In this document: piece by piece, positions 7,810 through 16,350 of the stretch
Layout: every line of letters begins with the position of its first letter
How positions within the stretch are numbered: position 1 is the stretch's first letter
DNA from: Candidatus Villigracilis adiacens
GTDB taxonomy: Bacteria; Chloroflexota; Anaerolineae; Anaerolineales; Villigracilaceae
Length of the DNA: 64,000 bases
Direction: 5' to 3'
NCBI GenBank assembly: GCA_016703605.1
Contig: JADJBU010000002.1
Coordinates: forward strand, 310,001 to 374,000
Translations under genes and position numbers: made by a program
Notes under the pieces: model-generated
Database searches by the model: none
What the model was told of the DNA's origin: nothing
The model's input: only the letters and a program-made list of their open reading frames with translations

Positions 7810-8730
7810 ATGGACATTCGCAAGATCGAAACCTTCCTCTGCGTGGCGCAAACCTCCAGCCTGTCTGAAGCGGCAAAACAGATACACCTCAGCCAGCCCG
7901 CCGTCAGTCACCAGATCAAAATGCTGGAGGAAGAACTGGCTGTCGAGTTATTCATCCGCAGCAACACCGGGTTGAAGTTGACCGAAGCCGGGCACCTGCT
8001 CCTGCCTTACGCCCGCCGCCTCATGCGCGACACGAACGACCTGCGGGAGATGATGGCGTCGCTAAAAAACAACGAGACCGGAGACCTGCGCATCGCCTGT
8101 AGCTCCACCAGCGGGCGTTTCGTCCTGCCGCTGATGGTGGCCCGCTATTGCACCGCATACCCGGCTGTGCGGGTCTCCATCCTTGCCTGCCAGCCCCGCT
8201 ACATGGTCGAACGCCTGCTCGAAAGCGAAGCCCACCTCGGCATCGTCAGCTCCGAACCGGTCGAGCCGGGGTTGCAGGCGCAGGAATTCTTCCGCGACGC
8301 CATCAGCCTGGTCGTCGCCTCCAGCCATCCCTGGGCAGGGAGGCGCTCCATCGAACCGTCAGACCTGCTACAGGAACGCGTCATCATGCGCGAAGAATCC
8401 TCCGGCACGCGCAAGGTCATGCTGGAGGAACTGGCGAAGTTCGATATCAATCTCGAAGACCTGAATGTCTTTCTCGAAGTGGGCAACGTGGAGGGCGTCC
8501 TCGAACTGGTGGCAGACGGGTACGGCGTTTCGTTCGTCTCGGAACTTGCCAGCCGCACCCTGCGGCTCCTGGGGCGGGTCGTTTGCCTGCCCATAACCGG
8601 TATGACGATGGAGCGCGTCAATTACCTTGTGCGTAAACGCGCCTCACCGCCACACCGCGCAAGGGACGTATTCTGGGGATTCATCCACGCGCCCGAAAAC
8701 GCAGACCTGCTTCACCGCAACTTGAACTGA
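7810..8730 (+). CDS. LysR-family transcriptional regulator
   Basis: The 306-residue protein has an N-terminal winged helix-turn-helix (residues 1-60, with LSEAAKQIHLSQPAVSHQIKMLE) and a two-lobed effector-binding domain from about residue 90. It matches LysR regulators of the CysB/CysL/CbbR type in length and order. Effector and targets cannot be read from sequence. Regulators of this family often act on adjacent genes, which here would be the NrfD operon or the small membrane protein gene that converges on it. The promoter gives a leaderless mRNA. Confidence 0.92.
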   Translation: MDIRKIETFLCVAQTSSLSEAAKQIHLSQPAVSHQIKMLEEELAVELFIRSNTGLKLTEAGHLLLPYARRLMRDTNDLREMMASLKNNETGDLRIACSSTSGRFVLPLMVARYCTAYPAVRVSILACQPRYMVERLLESEAHLGIVSSEPVEPGLQAQEFFRDAISLVVASSHPWAGRRSIEPSDLLQERVIMREESSGTRKVMLEELAKFDINLEDLNVFLEVGNVEGVLELVADGYGVSFVSELASRTLRLLGRVVCLPITGMTMERVNYLVRKRASPPHRARDVFWGFIHAPENADLLHRNLN

Positions 8731-8735
8731 TTCGT

Positions 8736-9026
8736 TCAAGTCTTCTGCTCTTCCCCAAAGCGCTGGCAACTCACGGCAAAGAAACCATAGATGAAACTGA
8801 GCGCCATGCACCCGCCCCAGAAAAACGGCGTCATTTTCATGGTCAATACGCCGGTCAGGCTCAGGCTGGGAAACAGGATCGCGCAGCCCAGCATCGCCAG
8901 CCCAATGGATTTGAACAAGACCGGGTGTCGCGCGCGGACGAACTCGCATATCTGCGAATGTCCCTTCTGCGTTGCAAATCCAAAGATCGCTCCCCCGATC
9001 AAACCGACAAAAAGTGAAACTGCCAT
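8736..9026 (-). CDS. Small membrane protein of unknown function
   Basis: The 96-residue protein has about three hydrophobic segments: a glycine-rich first helix, one ending near LFPSLSL and one in the C-terminal third. It has no recognised family. A strong ribosome-binding site, GAGGAG, lies just upstream of the ATG, which supports a real gene. It converges on the LysR gene with 5 nt between stops. Confidence 0.6.
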   Translation of the reverse strand: MAVSLFVGLIGGAIFGFATQKGHSQICEFVRARHPVLFKSIGLAMLGCAILFPSLSLTGVLTMKMTPFFWGGCMALSFIYGFFAVSCQRFGEEQKT

Positions 9027-9195
9027 GCTCTCCTCCTCGATGCTTGTGACGCCGGGGTATTCCGATTTTTTTCTGCAAATTCATCATACTCGTTTCGCGC
9101 ATGACAACGGCAGTGTTACACGTCACAAGGGGCATTTCATTTTGGAATGGCGCGGTATAAAAATAACGAATACCCGCCGAACCTCGAATCTGAGG

Positions 9196-9270
9196 GAGCG
9201 TTTCTTAAGTCTGCGAAAGGCGTGAAAAAAGAGCCTCAGCCACAGGGATACCGAGTTCACAGAGATTTTT
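9196..9270. repeat. 75-nt dispersed repeat, copy A
   Basis: It starts GAGCGTTTCTTAAGT and includes GAGCCTCAGCCACAG and ACCGAGTTCAC. A near-identical copy lies at 51014-51087. Confidence 0.8.
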
Positions 9271-9517
9271 AATGCGTTTTCTCAAGCTTTTCTGTGTTCT
9301 GACATGAAAAATAGGTTTGGACGGAGTCGAACGTCTCCTGACGTTCGCTTCTCGCTCCAAAGCCTGGAGATGCCGCTTTGGACTCCATTTTCAGCCCTTC
9401 GGCTTCGCTCAGGACAAATCTTCGGGGTGAAACTCGTTTCATGGATACTCTGTGGCAAAAAGAGTTAAGAAACAGTCTCTGAGGGAATTTTCCAAAACCG
9501 GGGTTAACCCCGAATCA

Positions 9518-9550
9518 ATACCGCCCCGAAAACCGGTTTCGGGGCGGTAT
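9518..9550 (-). terminator. Hairpin downstream of the dpp operon
   Basis: Perfect 14-bp arms ATACCGCCCCGAAA and TTTCGGGGCGGTAT surround a 5-nt loop. It lies 74 nt past the dppC stop on the minus strand. No T run follows, so the terminator role is tentative. Confidence 0.5.
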
Positions 9551-9623
9551 AAGTGGTTTGATGTATTTGGGACTTTATTTAACCTAACTCACCTTACGCG
9601 GTGCGTAACATCAGTAACCAAAA

Positions 9624-10571
9624 TCAACTCGCATGAGCCAAGCGTGGATCGAATGCATCACGCAGACCGTCCCCAATCAAATTGAATGCCAATACCGTAA
9701 GCATAATCATAAAACCGGGATAGAACACAAGGTGTGGGGCGGTAAAAACCTGGTTACGCTCCGCGCCGAGCATGGAACCCCACTCGGGCGTGGGCGGCTG
9801 CGCGCCCAAACCGAGAAACGACAGCGCGGCGGCATCCAGAATGGCGGAGGCGATGCCGAGCGTGCCCTGCACGATCAACGGCGTCAGCGCGTTCGGCAGG
9901 ATGCGCTGGAACAGGATTTGCATGTTGCTGCCGCCCAATGCGCGCGTGGCTGAGACGTACTCCATTTCGCGCACGGTCAGCACCGAGGCGCGCATGACGC
10001 GGGCATAAGCCGGAATGGAAACAATGCCGATTGCAAGCAGGGCGTTGATCAGCCCGGGTCCGAGAAAGGTTACGATGGCAATTGCCAGCAGCAGGGAGGG
10101 AAACGCCAGCAGGACATCCATGAAGCGCATGATGATGTTATCCCACCAGCCGCCGAAATATCCCGCAAGCGCCCCAAGCGACGTCCCGACAATGATCGCA
10201 AAGGTCACCGTGGAAAAGCCAACCATCAAACTCAGGCGCGCGCCGTAGAGCAGGCGGCTGTACTGGTCGCGGACATTTCCATCAATACCGGCAAGGTGCT
10301 GTGGTTTTTCCTGTTCACAGCCGAACAGGTGAATGCATGGTTTTTCCCTGGCTTTCACATCCTCCACGCCGATCAAAACCTCGTCGAAACTGTAGGGCGC
10401 CAGCCATGGGGCGGCAAGCGCAATGAATGTCAGGGCGGCGAGAATGAACATACCCACCACAGCCGAACGACGTCGGAACAGCCGCCGCCAGGCGATCTGC
10501 CAGAGACTGACGGATTTGAGCGTTAAGCCCTCCGCGTCTAGTTGGGCGATCTTCGTTTCTTGGTTAGACAT
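9624..10571 (-). CDS. dppC: Peptide/nickel-type ABC transporter permease (DppC-like)
   Basis: The 315-residue inner-membrane protein has the DppC/OppC layout: a cytoplasmic N-terminus, a first helix near residue 35, a periplasmic segment and a five-helix BPD_transp_1 domain. The EAA-type loop near VSATRALGGSNMQILFQRILPNAL contacts the ATPase. It pairs with the DppB-like permease 8 nt upstream and the binding protein before that. No ATPase genes follow, so ATPases must be encoded elsewhere. A short insert between the first and second helices contains two cysteines (CIHLFGCEQ). Confidence 0.93.
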   Translation of the reverse strand: MSNQETKIAQLDAEGLTLKSVSLWQIAWRRLFRRRSAVVGMFILAALTFIALAAPWLAPYSFDEVLIGVEDVKAREKPCIHLFGCEQEKPQHLAGIDGNVRDQYSRLLYGARLSLMVGFSTVTFAIIVGTSLGALAGYFGGWWDNIIMRFMDVLLAFPSLLLAIAIVTFLGPGLINALLAIGIVSIPAYARVMRASVLTVREMEYVSATRALGGSNMQILFQRILPNALTPLIVQGTLGIASAILDAAALSFLGLGAQPPTPEWGSMLGAERNQVFTAPHLVFYPGFMIMLTVLAFNLIGDGLRDAFDPRLAHAS

Positions 10572-10579
10572 GGGTTATC

Positions 10580-11659
10580 CTAATTCAGGCGGATGCGCGG
10601 GTCGAGATAAGCGTAGGAAATATCAACAAGCAGGTTGATGGCGACGTAAAAAACGGCAATGACCACCGTGAACGATTGGATAATGCCGTAATCGCGCGCG
10701 GTAATGGCTTCATAGAGCGTCCGTCCCAAACCCGAAAGACCAAAGACGGTTTCCGTCAGCACCGCGCCGCCCAGCAGGCCGCCAAGCGACAATCCGATGA
10801 CTGTCACCAGCGGAAGGAGCGCGTTGCTGAATGCGTGCTTGAGAATCACCGCCATCTTTCCCAGCCCCTTGGCTTTTGCCGTGCGAATATAATCCTGCCC
10901 GAGCACATCCAGCATGGCGGAACGCGCCATGCGCGCGATCAACGCCATGGGAATGGTTCCCAGCGCCAAAGCCGGGAGAACGAGGTGCTCCAAAGAATCG
11001 CGAAGCAGTTTCCAGTTAAAGGTAAGAAGCGCATTCAGCACATTCATGCGCGAAAGGAAAGTAAAGAGTCCCGCAAGAAATCCCTCCTTCGCCACCTCCC
11101 ATCCCCACACTTCATAGAATGGGGTGTCTGGAATGCCGGGGCTGATTCGCCCCGATGGGGGCAACCAGAAAGGCGTATCTTTCAACAGCAGGGAAAACAC
11201 ATAAATGAGCATCAAGCCCAGCCAGAAGACCGGCATCGAGACGCCGATATTCGCCCAGATCATGGTGATTACGTCAATCCATGAGTTGTGCCTTACAGCC
11301 GAAATAATGCCCAAAGGTATTCCGAATAACAAACTGACAAGCAATGCTGCAATACTTAATTCGACAGTGGTGGGCAGGCGTTCGATCAGGAGGCGGGTCA
11401 CGGGCATGCTCAAGCGGATTGATTCACCGAAATCTCCCCGCAAAATTTCCCCGATATAGATGAACAACTGCTGGTGTATGGGTTTATCCAGCCCATGGAT
11501 CTTAATGAACCGTTCGCAAACCTCCACTGTGGCTTTTTCCCCCAGGATGGCGCGGCAGGGGTCCCCGGGAATAACACGCGCAAGCACAAACGTAACAATC
11601 AGAATTCCAAATAATACCGGGATGGAGGCAGTAATGCGTCGGAGCAGGTATTGAATCAT
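10580..11659 (-). CDS. dppB: Peptide/nickel-type ABC transporter permease (DppB-like)
   Basis: Read from ATG 11659 the protein has 359 residues and begins MIQYLLRRI, the standard DppB N-terminus. GGAG lies 11 nt upstream; an upstream in-frame extension to 11695 is less likely. It has six membrane segments and the EAA-type loop DYIRTAKAKGLGKMAVILKHAF. A 50-60 residue insert rich in Pro and Phe precedes the conserved core, a feature of some DppB proteins. It forms the translocation pore with DppC. Confidence 0.92.
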   Translation of the reverse strand: MIQYLLRRITASIPVLFGILIVTFVLARVIPGDPCRAILGEKATVEVCERFIKIHGLDKPIHQQLFIYIGEILRGDFGESIRLSMPVTRLLIERLPTTVELSIAALLVSLLFGIPLGIISAVRHNSWIDVITMIWANIGVSMPVFWLGLMLIYVFSLLLKDTPFWLPPSGRISPGIPDTPFYEVWGWEVAKEGFLAGLFTFLSRMNVLNALLTFNWKLLRDSLEHLVLPALALGTIPMALIARMARSAMLDVLGQDYIRTAKAKGLGKMAVILKHAFSNALLPLVTVIGLSLGGLLGGAVLTETVFGLSGLGRTLYEAITARDYGIIQSFTVVIAVFYVAINLLVDISYAYLDPRIRLN

Positions 11660-11737
11660 CTTGGACGGCTCTCCTTTGAGAATACGGGATGGCAAAACTT
11701 GCCATCCCGTATTTTATCTTACATGATGCGCCCGATC

Positions 11738-13459
11738 TTACTCCGCGGGTTTGTTCATCAAGCCCCAGAGGTAATCGTAGTACTCGAATACGCCCGTGTT
11801 GCCCTTATGAAGCGGCGACGAAGCGTCGAGTCCCATGGTGAAGGTGGCGACCACATCGTTGGCGTCGAAGGTCGTGCCGTCATGGAAGGTCACACCCTGG
11901 CGCAGGGTGCAGACCCAGGTATCCAGCGTGTCATTCGGTTCGCAGGATTCAGCCAGGGCAGGTTGAACCGCAGTGCCATTGACTTCGTAGCTGTAGAGGG
12001 CTTCCACAATCTGCTCGCAAGCGCGCAGGGATTCGCCGTCGGTTTCATCGGCGCAGAACATGCTGATCGGTTCAGCGTTCTGCATCCAGACAAAGACATC
12101 GCGCCCGCCGGGATCTGTAACATGGAAGACTTCGTTGCTAAGCGGGCTGGCTTGCGGGTTGGTCACATCAGCGCGCCAGGCGGTGCCGGAGCCGCCGTGA
12201 GCCACGGGGATCATCGGAACGTACTCGCGGATGGCATTGTTGGCTTCCGCGTACAAAGGAGCGGCTTCGGCAACATCCGCGATCTGGGCGGCTTGTGCCA
12301 GAATTTCGGTGTAGGTCGGGGACTGGTCGCCGAACTGCGGGTTGGCAGCGCCGAAGTGGTAATCCAGGAAGTTGGTCACGTGCGGGAAGTCCGCGCCCCA
12401 ACCGAGCAGGTAGAAGCCGTCGAGGCTTCCAGCGGATGACGCTTCGATGAAGGCGCCGGATTCCATGACGACGATCTCGGCGTCAATGTTGAGGTTTTCC
12501 TTCAACTGAGCCTGGATATCCTGGGCAACATTGCTGACTTGCGGCAGGTAGCCGCGAACCACATCGCGATAATAGATCTTGGTCGAGAAGCCGTCGGGGA
12601 AGCCGGCGGCAGCCAGTTCGGCGCGGGCGGCCTCGGGATCGAACTCGTACCACGGGTCGCCTTCACAGGCGTTCGGGATGGCGCAGGGGGTGAAGTGGGA
12701 CGCAACTTCGGATCCGGGAGGATAGAAGGTGTCCACAATGCGCTGGCGGTCAACGCCCTTGGCAATCGCCTGGCGGACAGCCTGATTGTCGAACGGCGCG
12801 AAGGTATTGGTCATCGCAAGGTAGAACGTGTTCAGCGCCGGGCGTTCCATCAGGGCCAGGCTTGAATCGCCGCTGACGGTTTCGAAATCTTCAGGTCCGA
12901 CATTATCAATGGCATCCACGGTGCCGGACTGCAATTCAAGCAGGCGGGCGGCGGATTCGGTTGACCAGCGGAAGACCAACGTCTCTGCCGAGGGCGCCTC
13001 GCCCCAATAAGCGGGGTTGGCGGTGAAGGTGATGCTCTCGCCGCGGCTCCACTCGCTGACCATATAGGGGCCGGTGCCGATGGGTTTCTCAAGACCTTCG
13101 CTGGTGCGGCCCTCTTCCCCGGCGGTGGCTTCAAGCCATTCTTCGGGGTAGATGCCATACACGCTAAACGCGATCTTCGAAAGGAACGCGGGATCGGGCT
13201 GGCAGAGGGTGAAGGTTACTTCATGCTCGCCGGTGGCTTCCACGCCCTTGATGATACCGGTCGAGTCGCAATCGGCCGCCATTAAAGATTTGCCTTCGAA
13301 GTCAGAAGCGGCTTCTTCGGTAGCAGCCGGAGCTTCGGTGGCAGGGGCTTCCGTGGCTTCGGGCGCTTCTTCAGTGGCTTCGGGCGCGCCACCGCAGGCG
13401 GCGAGCGCCATGCTCGCAAGCACCAGCAACGAAAGCAAAGCGAACAGTTTTCGTTTCAT
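11738..13459 (-). CDS. DppA/OppA-type substrate-binding lipoprotein with permuted domain order
   Basis: The 573-residue lipoprotein starts at ATG 13459 (GGAGGAG upstream; the upstream TTG is not needed). It has a signal peptide with LAAC ending at Cys22, a Glu/Ala/Thr/Pro linker, then family 5 binding-protein sequence. The order is unusual. Residues from about 66 match the middle of DppA (EVTFTL, IGTGPYMVSEWS, NPAYWGEAP). Residues 456-573 match its normal N-terminus (AEPISMF, VEALYSYEVNG, LRQGVTFHDGTTFDANDVV). The C-terminus ends where the N-terminal part begins in normal proteins, so the protein appears circularly permuted. It feeds the adjacent DppBC permeases; the ligand is unknown. Confidence 0.88.
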   Translation of the reverse strand: MKRKLFALLSLLVLASMALAACGGAPEATEEAPEATEAPATEAPAATEEAASDFEGKSLMAADCDSTGIIKGVEATGEHEVTFTLCQPDPAFLSKIAFSVYGIYPEEWLEATAGEEGRTSEGLEKPIGTGPYMVSEWSRGESITFTANPAYWGEAPSAETLVFRWSTESAARLLELQSGTVDAIDNVGPEDFETVSGDSSLALMERPALNTFYLAMTNTFAPFDNQAVRQAIAKGVDRQRIVDTFYPPGSEVASHFTPCAIPNACEGDPWYEFDPEAARAELAAAGFPDGFSTKIYYRDVVRGYLPQVSNVAQDIQAQLKENLNIDAEIVVMESGAFIEASSAGSLDGFYLLGWGADFPHVTNFLDYHFGAANPQFGDQSPTYTEILAQAAQIADVAEAAPLYAEANNAIREYVPMIPVAHGGSGTAWRADVTNPQASPLSNEVFHVTDPGGRDVFVWMQNAEPISMFCADETDGESLRACEQIVEALYSYEVNGTAVQPALAESCEPNDTLDTWVCTLRQGVTFHDGTTFDANDVVATFTMGLDASSPLHKGNTGVFEYYDYLWGLMNKPAE

Positions 13460-13494
13460 ACGGTTCTCCTCCAATAGAGAGAAATGAAAGTTTT

Positions 13495-13526
13495 CATTTT
13501 GCCGCGCAAAATGATGGTGAATTATA
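13495..13526 (-). promoter_or_regulatory. Promoter and leader inverted repeat of the dpp operon
   Basis: On the minus strand GGGTATAAT (13526-13521) is a good extended -10 box. The leader then carries an inverted repeat CATTTTGC-N3-GCAAAATG (13495-13513), which could be an operator or a short leader hairpin. Confidence 0.55.
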
Positions 13527-13581
13527 CCCCGAATACAAATGTACCGGAAACACCCCCGGCAAAACCCTACTGGAGGAGGGT

Positions 13582-13596
13582 TTGTCTGACAGACAA
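13582..13596. promoter_or_regulatory. 15-bp palindromic operator candidate upstream of the dpp operon
   Basis: TTGTCTGACAGACAA is a perfect palindrome around a central A, about 60 bp upstream of the dpp -10 box. The half-site spacing resembles GntR/FadR-type operators. The neighbouring hairpin AAACCCT/AGGGTTT (13562-13583) may end the upstream oxidoreductase gene. Confidence 0.45.
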
Positions 13597-13612
13597 TAAC
13601 TGTATGTGAACG

Positions 13613-14893
13613 CTACCGCATCATCCCCGCCGCGCGCCTGCCGATCTCCACCGCAAAGTTCGTTCCCCGGTCCCACGGGTAGACCTGGCTCATCGAGGCG
13701 AAATACAAACCTTCAATGGGCGTTTGAATTGCCGGAATATTTTTTGAATGCCCCACCAGCGGCACGGGCTGGGCATAATTCGTTTTATGTACCCAAACCT
13801 TTTTCACCCAATCGCGTTTGAACTCCGGGTTGAACTTCTCGAACGCCGGAATGAATCTTTCGAGCAATTCCTCGTCGCTCAACGAAAAATACTCGTGACC
13901 CAATTCAAGATAATCGCCCGCATACATGATATGGTCGCCGCCGAAATTTTCACTTGAAACAAAATTCGTATGTTCCACCAGCGCAAGAAAGGGATAGCCC
14001 TCCCCCTTCGGCACGTTGAACCAGTAATACCCCTCCCTCGAAAGCGTGCGTTTCAACGAAAGCGTCATCACCACCGCGCCCATGGATTTCAATTCGAGCA
14101 ACCCCTTCAAATAGGATTCGGGCAATTGCGGGCATAACTTCGCCATTTGATTCGGAGAAGTGGTGACCAAAACCTTATCGAAGGATTCAACCCCCGCCCC
14201 GCTTCGCACCTCGACTTTGGCTTGATTCTTCTCAATGAACTGGATGCCCATCCCAAGCCGAATCTCCACACCCTGCTGGCGCAGTTTCTCCGCGAACAGG
14301 TCTGCGAATTTCTGAAAGCCGCCTTCAAAGGTGCCCAACCGCGTCGTCCGCGCATGGATACGCGCCCACATCCACGCCATGTTGACATCCCTATAGAACG
14401 GACCGAACTTCCCGACCAGCAGCGGCTGCCACATCTGTTCATAGACCTGTTTCCCCGCATACTTCAACATCCACTCATGCGCCGTGACCTTCTCCAGCGC
14501 CTGCCAGTTCTTTGTGAGACGCAGAAACAACCCGACGAAGCCGAAGCGGATCTTGTTGAGTCCCCAGCCCAAACCGGGGAAGAGAAGCGCGTTGAGGATC
14601 GAATCAAAGGGATACCATTTGTTCCTGTGAAGCATCACCGTCAACGGGCGCGGAAAGATGACCCTCTCCTCCAGCCCCAGCTCGCGGATCAACCCCAGCA
14701 TGGCATCGTCCGACTGAAACCAGTGGTGGTAGAACTTCTCCACCGACCAATCCCAATGCGGCTCCTTGAACCCGCTGGCAAGCCCGCCGACGTGATCCGC
14801 CGCTTCATAAATAACAACGTTATGCCCCGCTTTTTTCAAATCCCACGCGGCAGCCATGCCGCTGTAACCTGCTCCGAGAATGGCGATTTTCAT
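13613..14893 (-). CDS. FAD-dependent amine-oxidase-like oxidoreductase
   Basis: This 426-residue protein has an N-terminal FAD-binding Rossmann motif GAGYSGMAAAWDLKKAGH and then YEAADHVGGLASG, typical of the amine oxidase/protoporphyrinogen oxidase superfamily. A C-terminal segment near GLYFASMSQVYPWDRGTN closes the FAD site. Relatives include carotenoid desaturase-like and UDP-galactopyranose mutase-like enzymes, some of them in polysaccharide or lipid loci. The substrate is not identifiable. It stands alone on the minus strand. Confidence 0.85.
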   Translation of the reverse strand: MKIAILGAGYSGMAAAWDLKKAGHNVVIYEAADHVGGLASGFKEPHWDWSVEKFYHHWFQSDDAMLGLIRELGLEERVIFPRPLTVMLHRNKWYPFDSILNALLFPGLGWGLNKIRFGFVGLFLRLTKNWQALEKVTAHEWMLKYAGKQVYEQMWQPLLVGKFGPFYRDVNMAWMWARIHARTTRLGTFEGGFQKFADLFAEKLRQQGVEIRLGMGIQFIEKNQAKVEVRSGAGVESFDKVLVTTSPNQMAKLCPQLPESYLKGLLELKSMGAVVMTLSLKRTLSREGYYWFNVPKGEGYPFLALVEHTNFVSSENFGGDHIMYAGDYLELGHEYFSLSDEELLERFIPAFEKFNPEFKRDWVKKVWVHKTNYAQPVPLVGHSKNIPAIQTPIEGLYFASMSQVYPWDRGTNFAVEIGRRAAGMMR

Positions 14894-14932
14894 TGTTGAC
14901 TCTCACTCCTTGAGGGTGTATCATAAAAGTAG

Positions 14933-15029
14933 TAGCCTGGTGTAGTCGTGCGCAAGCGCGGGTTGGGTTGCAGGTGGCGAAGGAAAGCCTGCATAAAAGC
15001 AACCCCAACTAGCCAGGCGCTTTTGTTTT
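14933..15029. repeat. Long imperfect stem structure between two minus-strand genes
   Basis: Nested arms pair AGCCTGG with CCAGGC, GTTGGGTTGC with GCAACCCCAAC, and GCAGG with CCTGC. On the plus strand TTTTGTTTT follows. It abuts the DUF3800 stop codon. It could be a terminator, a dispersed repeat or a structured RNA. Confidence 0.5.
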
Positions 15030-15615
15030 AATCGGGATATTGAATTACCTTGATCATCACAGATCGAATGGAATGTGGATCGTTTCGAATAAATCCGGCA
15101 AGCATGTCGGCAACCTGCAAGCCGTCAACCCGGCTTGCAGGGAGAGCCTTTATATCCCGCAGGAATATTCCGGGCTGTATCGACTCGTACAATGCAGCCC
15201 GCAGGGTGTTTTTAAAGGATTTTTGTTCCTTTTTACCATCGTAGTACAAAATCGCATTTTGAATCAAATCATGAGGCAATCCCGAAACGCACAGGGCTAT
15301 GAAATTTGCCATGATTTGTTCTCCTCTTTTTTGACGCATCTCCAATGGCAGCCTTTGTTTATCAACACGAAGAACAACCGCACCGGGAACTTCCAATTCG
15401 TTGTTGACATGGTTTCTAAAATTGTCCCTGATAGCGCGGTCGGTTTTTGAGTAATGGAATTCAAAATCGTCTGGAAGGGATAATCGTGACCGGAGGGTAT
15501 CCAAGGACAGTTCCTCATCTAACATTACGGCGGCGGCGACAAATAATTCAGATGAACCCTGCCTAAATTTAAACCCCGGGTCTCCAGACCAGTCCACAAA
15601 AATTTTTATTGTCAT
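15028..15615 (-). CDS. DUF3800 domain protein
   Basis: The 195-residue protein matches the DUF3800 family, which has an RNase H-like fold: an N-terminal acidic strand (IFVDWSGDPG), a second acidic strand (ILYYDGKKEQ) and a C-terminal VDGLQVADMLAG. The function is unknown in general; members are often found in mobile or defence settings. The ATG follows the response regulator stop (TAA ATG) with no gap, so the genes are cotranscribed and probably translationally coupled. Apart from the adjacency I see no functional link. Confidence 0.8.
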   Translation of the reverse strand: MTIKIFVDWSGDPGFKFRQGSSELFVAAAVMLDEELSLDTLRSRLSLPDDFEFHYSKTDRAIRDNFRNHVNNELEVPGAVVLRVDKQRLPLEMRQKRGEQIMANFIALCVSGLPHDLIQNAILYYDGKKEQKSFKNTLRAALYESIQPGIFLRDIKALPASRVDGLQVADMLAGFIRNDPHSIRSVMIKVIQYPD

Positions 15616-16233
15616 TTATTTTGTTCTGTGTTCGAGCTTTTCCGCAATGGCTTTCAACTTTCCCCACCGCTGACGGACGACGTAGATCATCGCCAGGGTT
15701 TGCATCCAGCGCAGTTCGCTGTCTGGAAGTTGAACCGCCTCTTCAAGGACCCGAACCGCCTCTTCATCCGCGCGCTGGACGCGGACATATTCCTCAGCCA
15801 GCCGCCGAAGACGATCTGTGCCGCTTTCCTGCGGCACGGTCCCATCATCCAGCCTGCGAATGACATCCTGCATGGCGTAATCGAGTTCATGCTCCGTGAA
15901 GGGTTTGATCAGAAAGTTCTGGATGCCCAATTCCTTTGCCGCCTCGAACGTCTCCGGGTGATTCTCCGCCGAGACCAGGATGCAAACCGTGCGCGGGTTT
16001 TCCTTTAATATCCGCCTGTACGCCGCCAGCCCGTTGATCTTGGACATGTTGATGTCCAACAGGACGATATCCGGTTTATGCTGACGCGCCATTTCGACGG
16101 CTTGCGTGCCGTCGAGCGCGATGGCGACCACTTCCACGCCTTTGACCGACGATAGCATCACGCGCGTATTGCGGCGGGTTTCCTGGGTGGTGTCCGCGAT
16201 CAAGACTCGTTTTTTTCCGGAATGGGGTTGCAT
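15616..16233 (-). CDS. Single-domain response regulator with helical C-terminal extension
   Basis: The 205-residue protein has a CheY-like receiver domain (about residues 9-128). The phosphoacceptor Asp lies in DIVLLDINMS, with conserved LVSAE and LIKPF segments. The C-terminal 75 residues are helical and charged, with no DNA-binding or enzymatic output domain recognised. It may act by protein contacts or with a separate output partner. No histidine kinase is adjacent. A TATACT box lies about 42 nt upstream. Confidence 0.88.
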   Translation of the reverse strand: MQPHSGKKRVLIADTTQETRRNTRVMLSSVKGVEVVAIALDGTQAVEMARQHKPDIVLLDINMSKINGLAAYRRILKENPRTVCILVSAENHPETFEAAKELGIQNFLIKPFTEHELDYAMQDVIRRLDDGTVPQESGTDRLRRLAEEYVRVQRADEEAVRVLEEAVQLPDSELRWMQTLAMIYVVRQRWGKLKAIAEKLEHRTK

Positions 16234-16350
16234 GGCTGGCTGCCTTTGCTGCTTTACGAATGGGCGATTACGGCAAGTATAACCGAGATGGATGGCGGAA
16301 CCTTCGGTCTAACATTTGTGTAAATCCCCCCCGACCCCGATCTCCACCTC

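Larger units (their letters stand above)
9027..9623. other. 597-nt intergenic region made largely of dispersed repeats
   Basis: I see no convincing gene. It contains the 75-nt repeat at 9196-9270, a GGAGTC/CTTTGGACTCC hairpin-rich stretch at about 9312-9420 that includes the common CCCTTCGGCTTCGCTCAGG element, the palindrome CGGGGTTAACCCCG at 9499-9512, and the terminator hairpin at 9518-9550. A 77-codon open frame at 9452-9685 reads through these repeats and overlaps dppC, so I do not call it. Confidence 0.7.

Noticed and set aside
9452..9685. 77-codon open frame on the plus strand
   Set aside because: It runs through palindromic repeats and overlaps the end of dppC, and the translation resembles no protein.
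14933..15029. Integron attC-like site
   Set aside because: The paired GTTGGG and CCCAAC blocks are in the wrong order for attC (RYYYAAC should precede GTTRRRY), and no integrase or cassette array is present.
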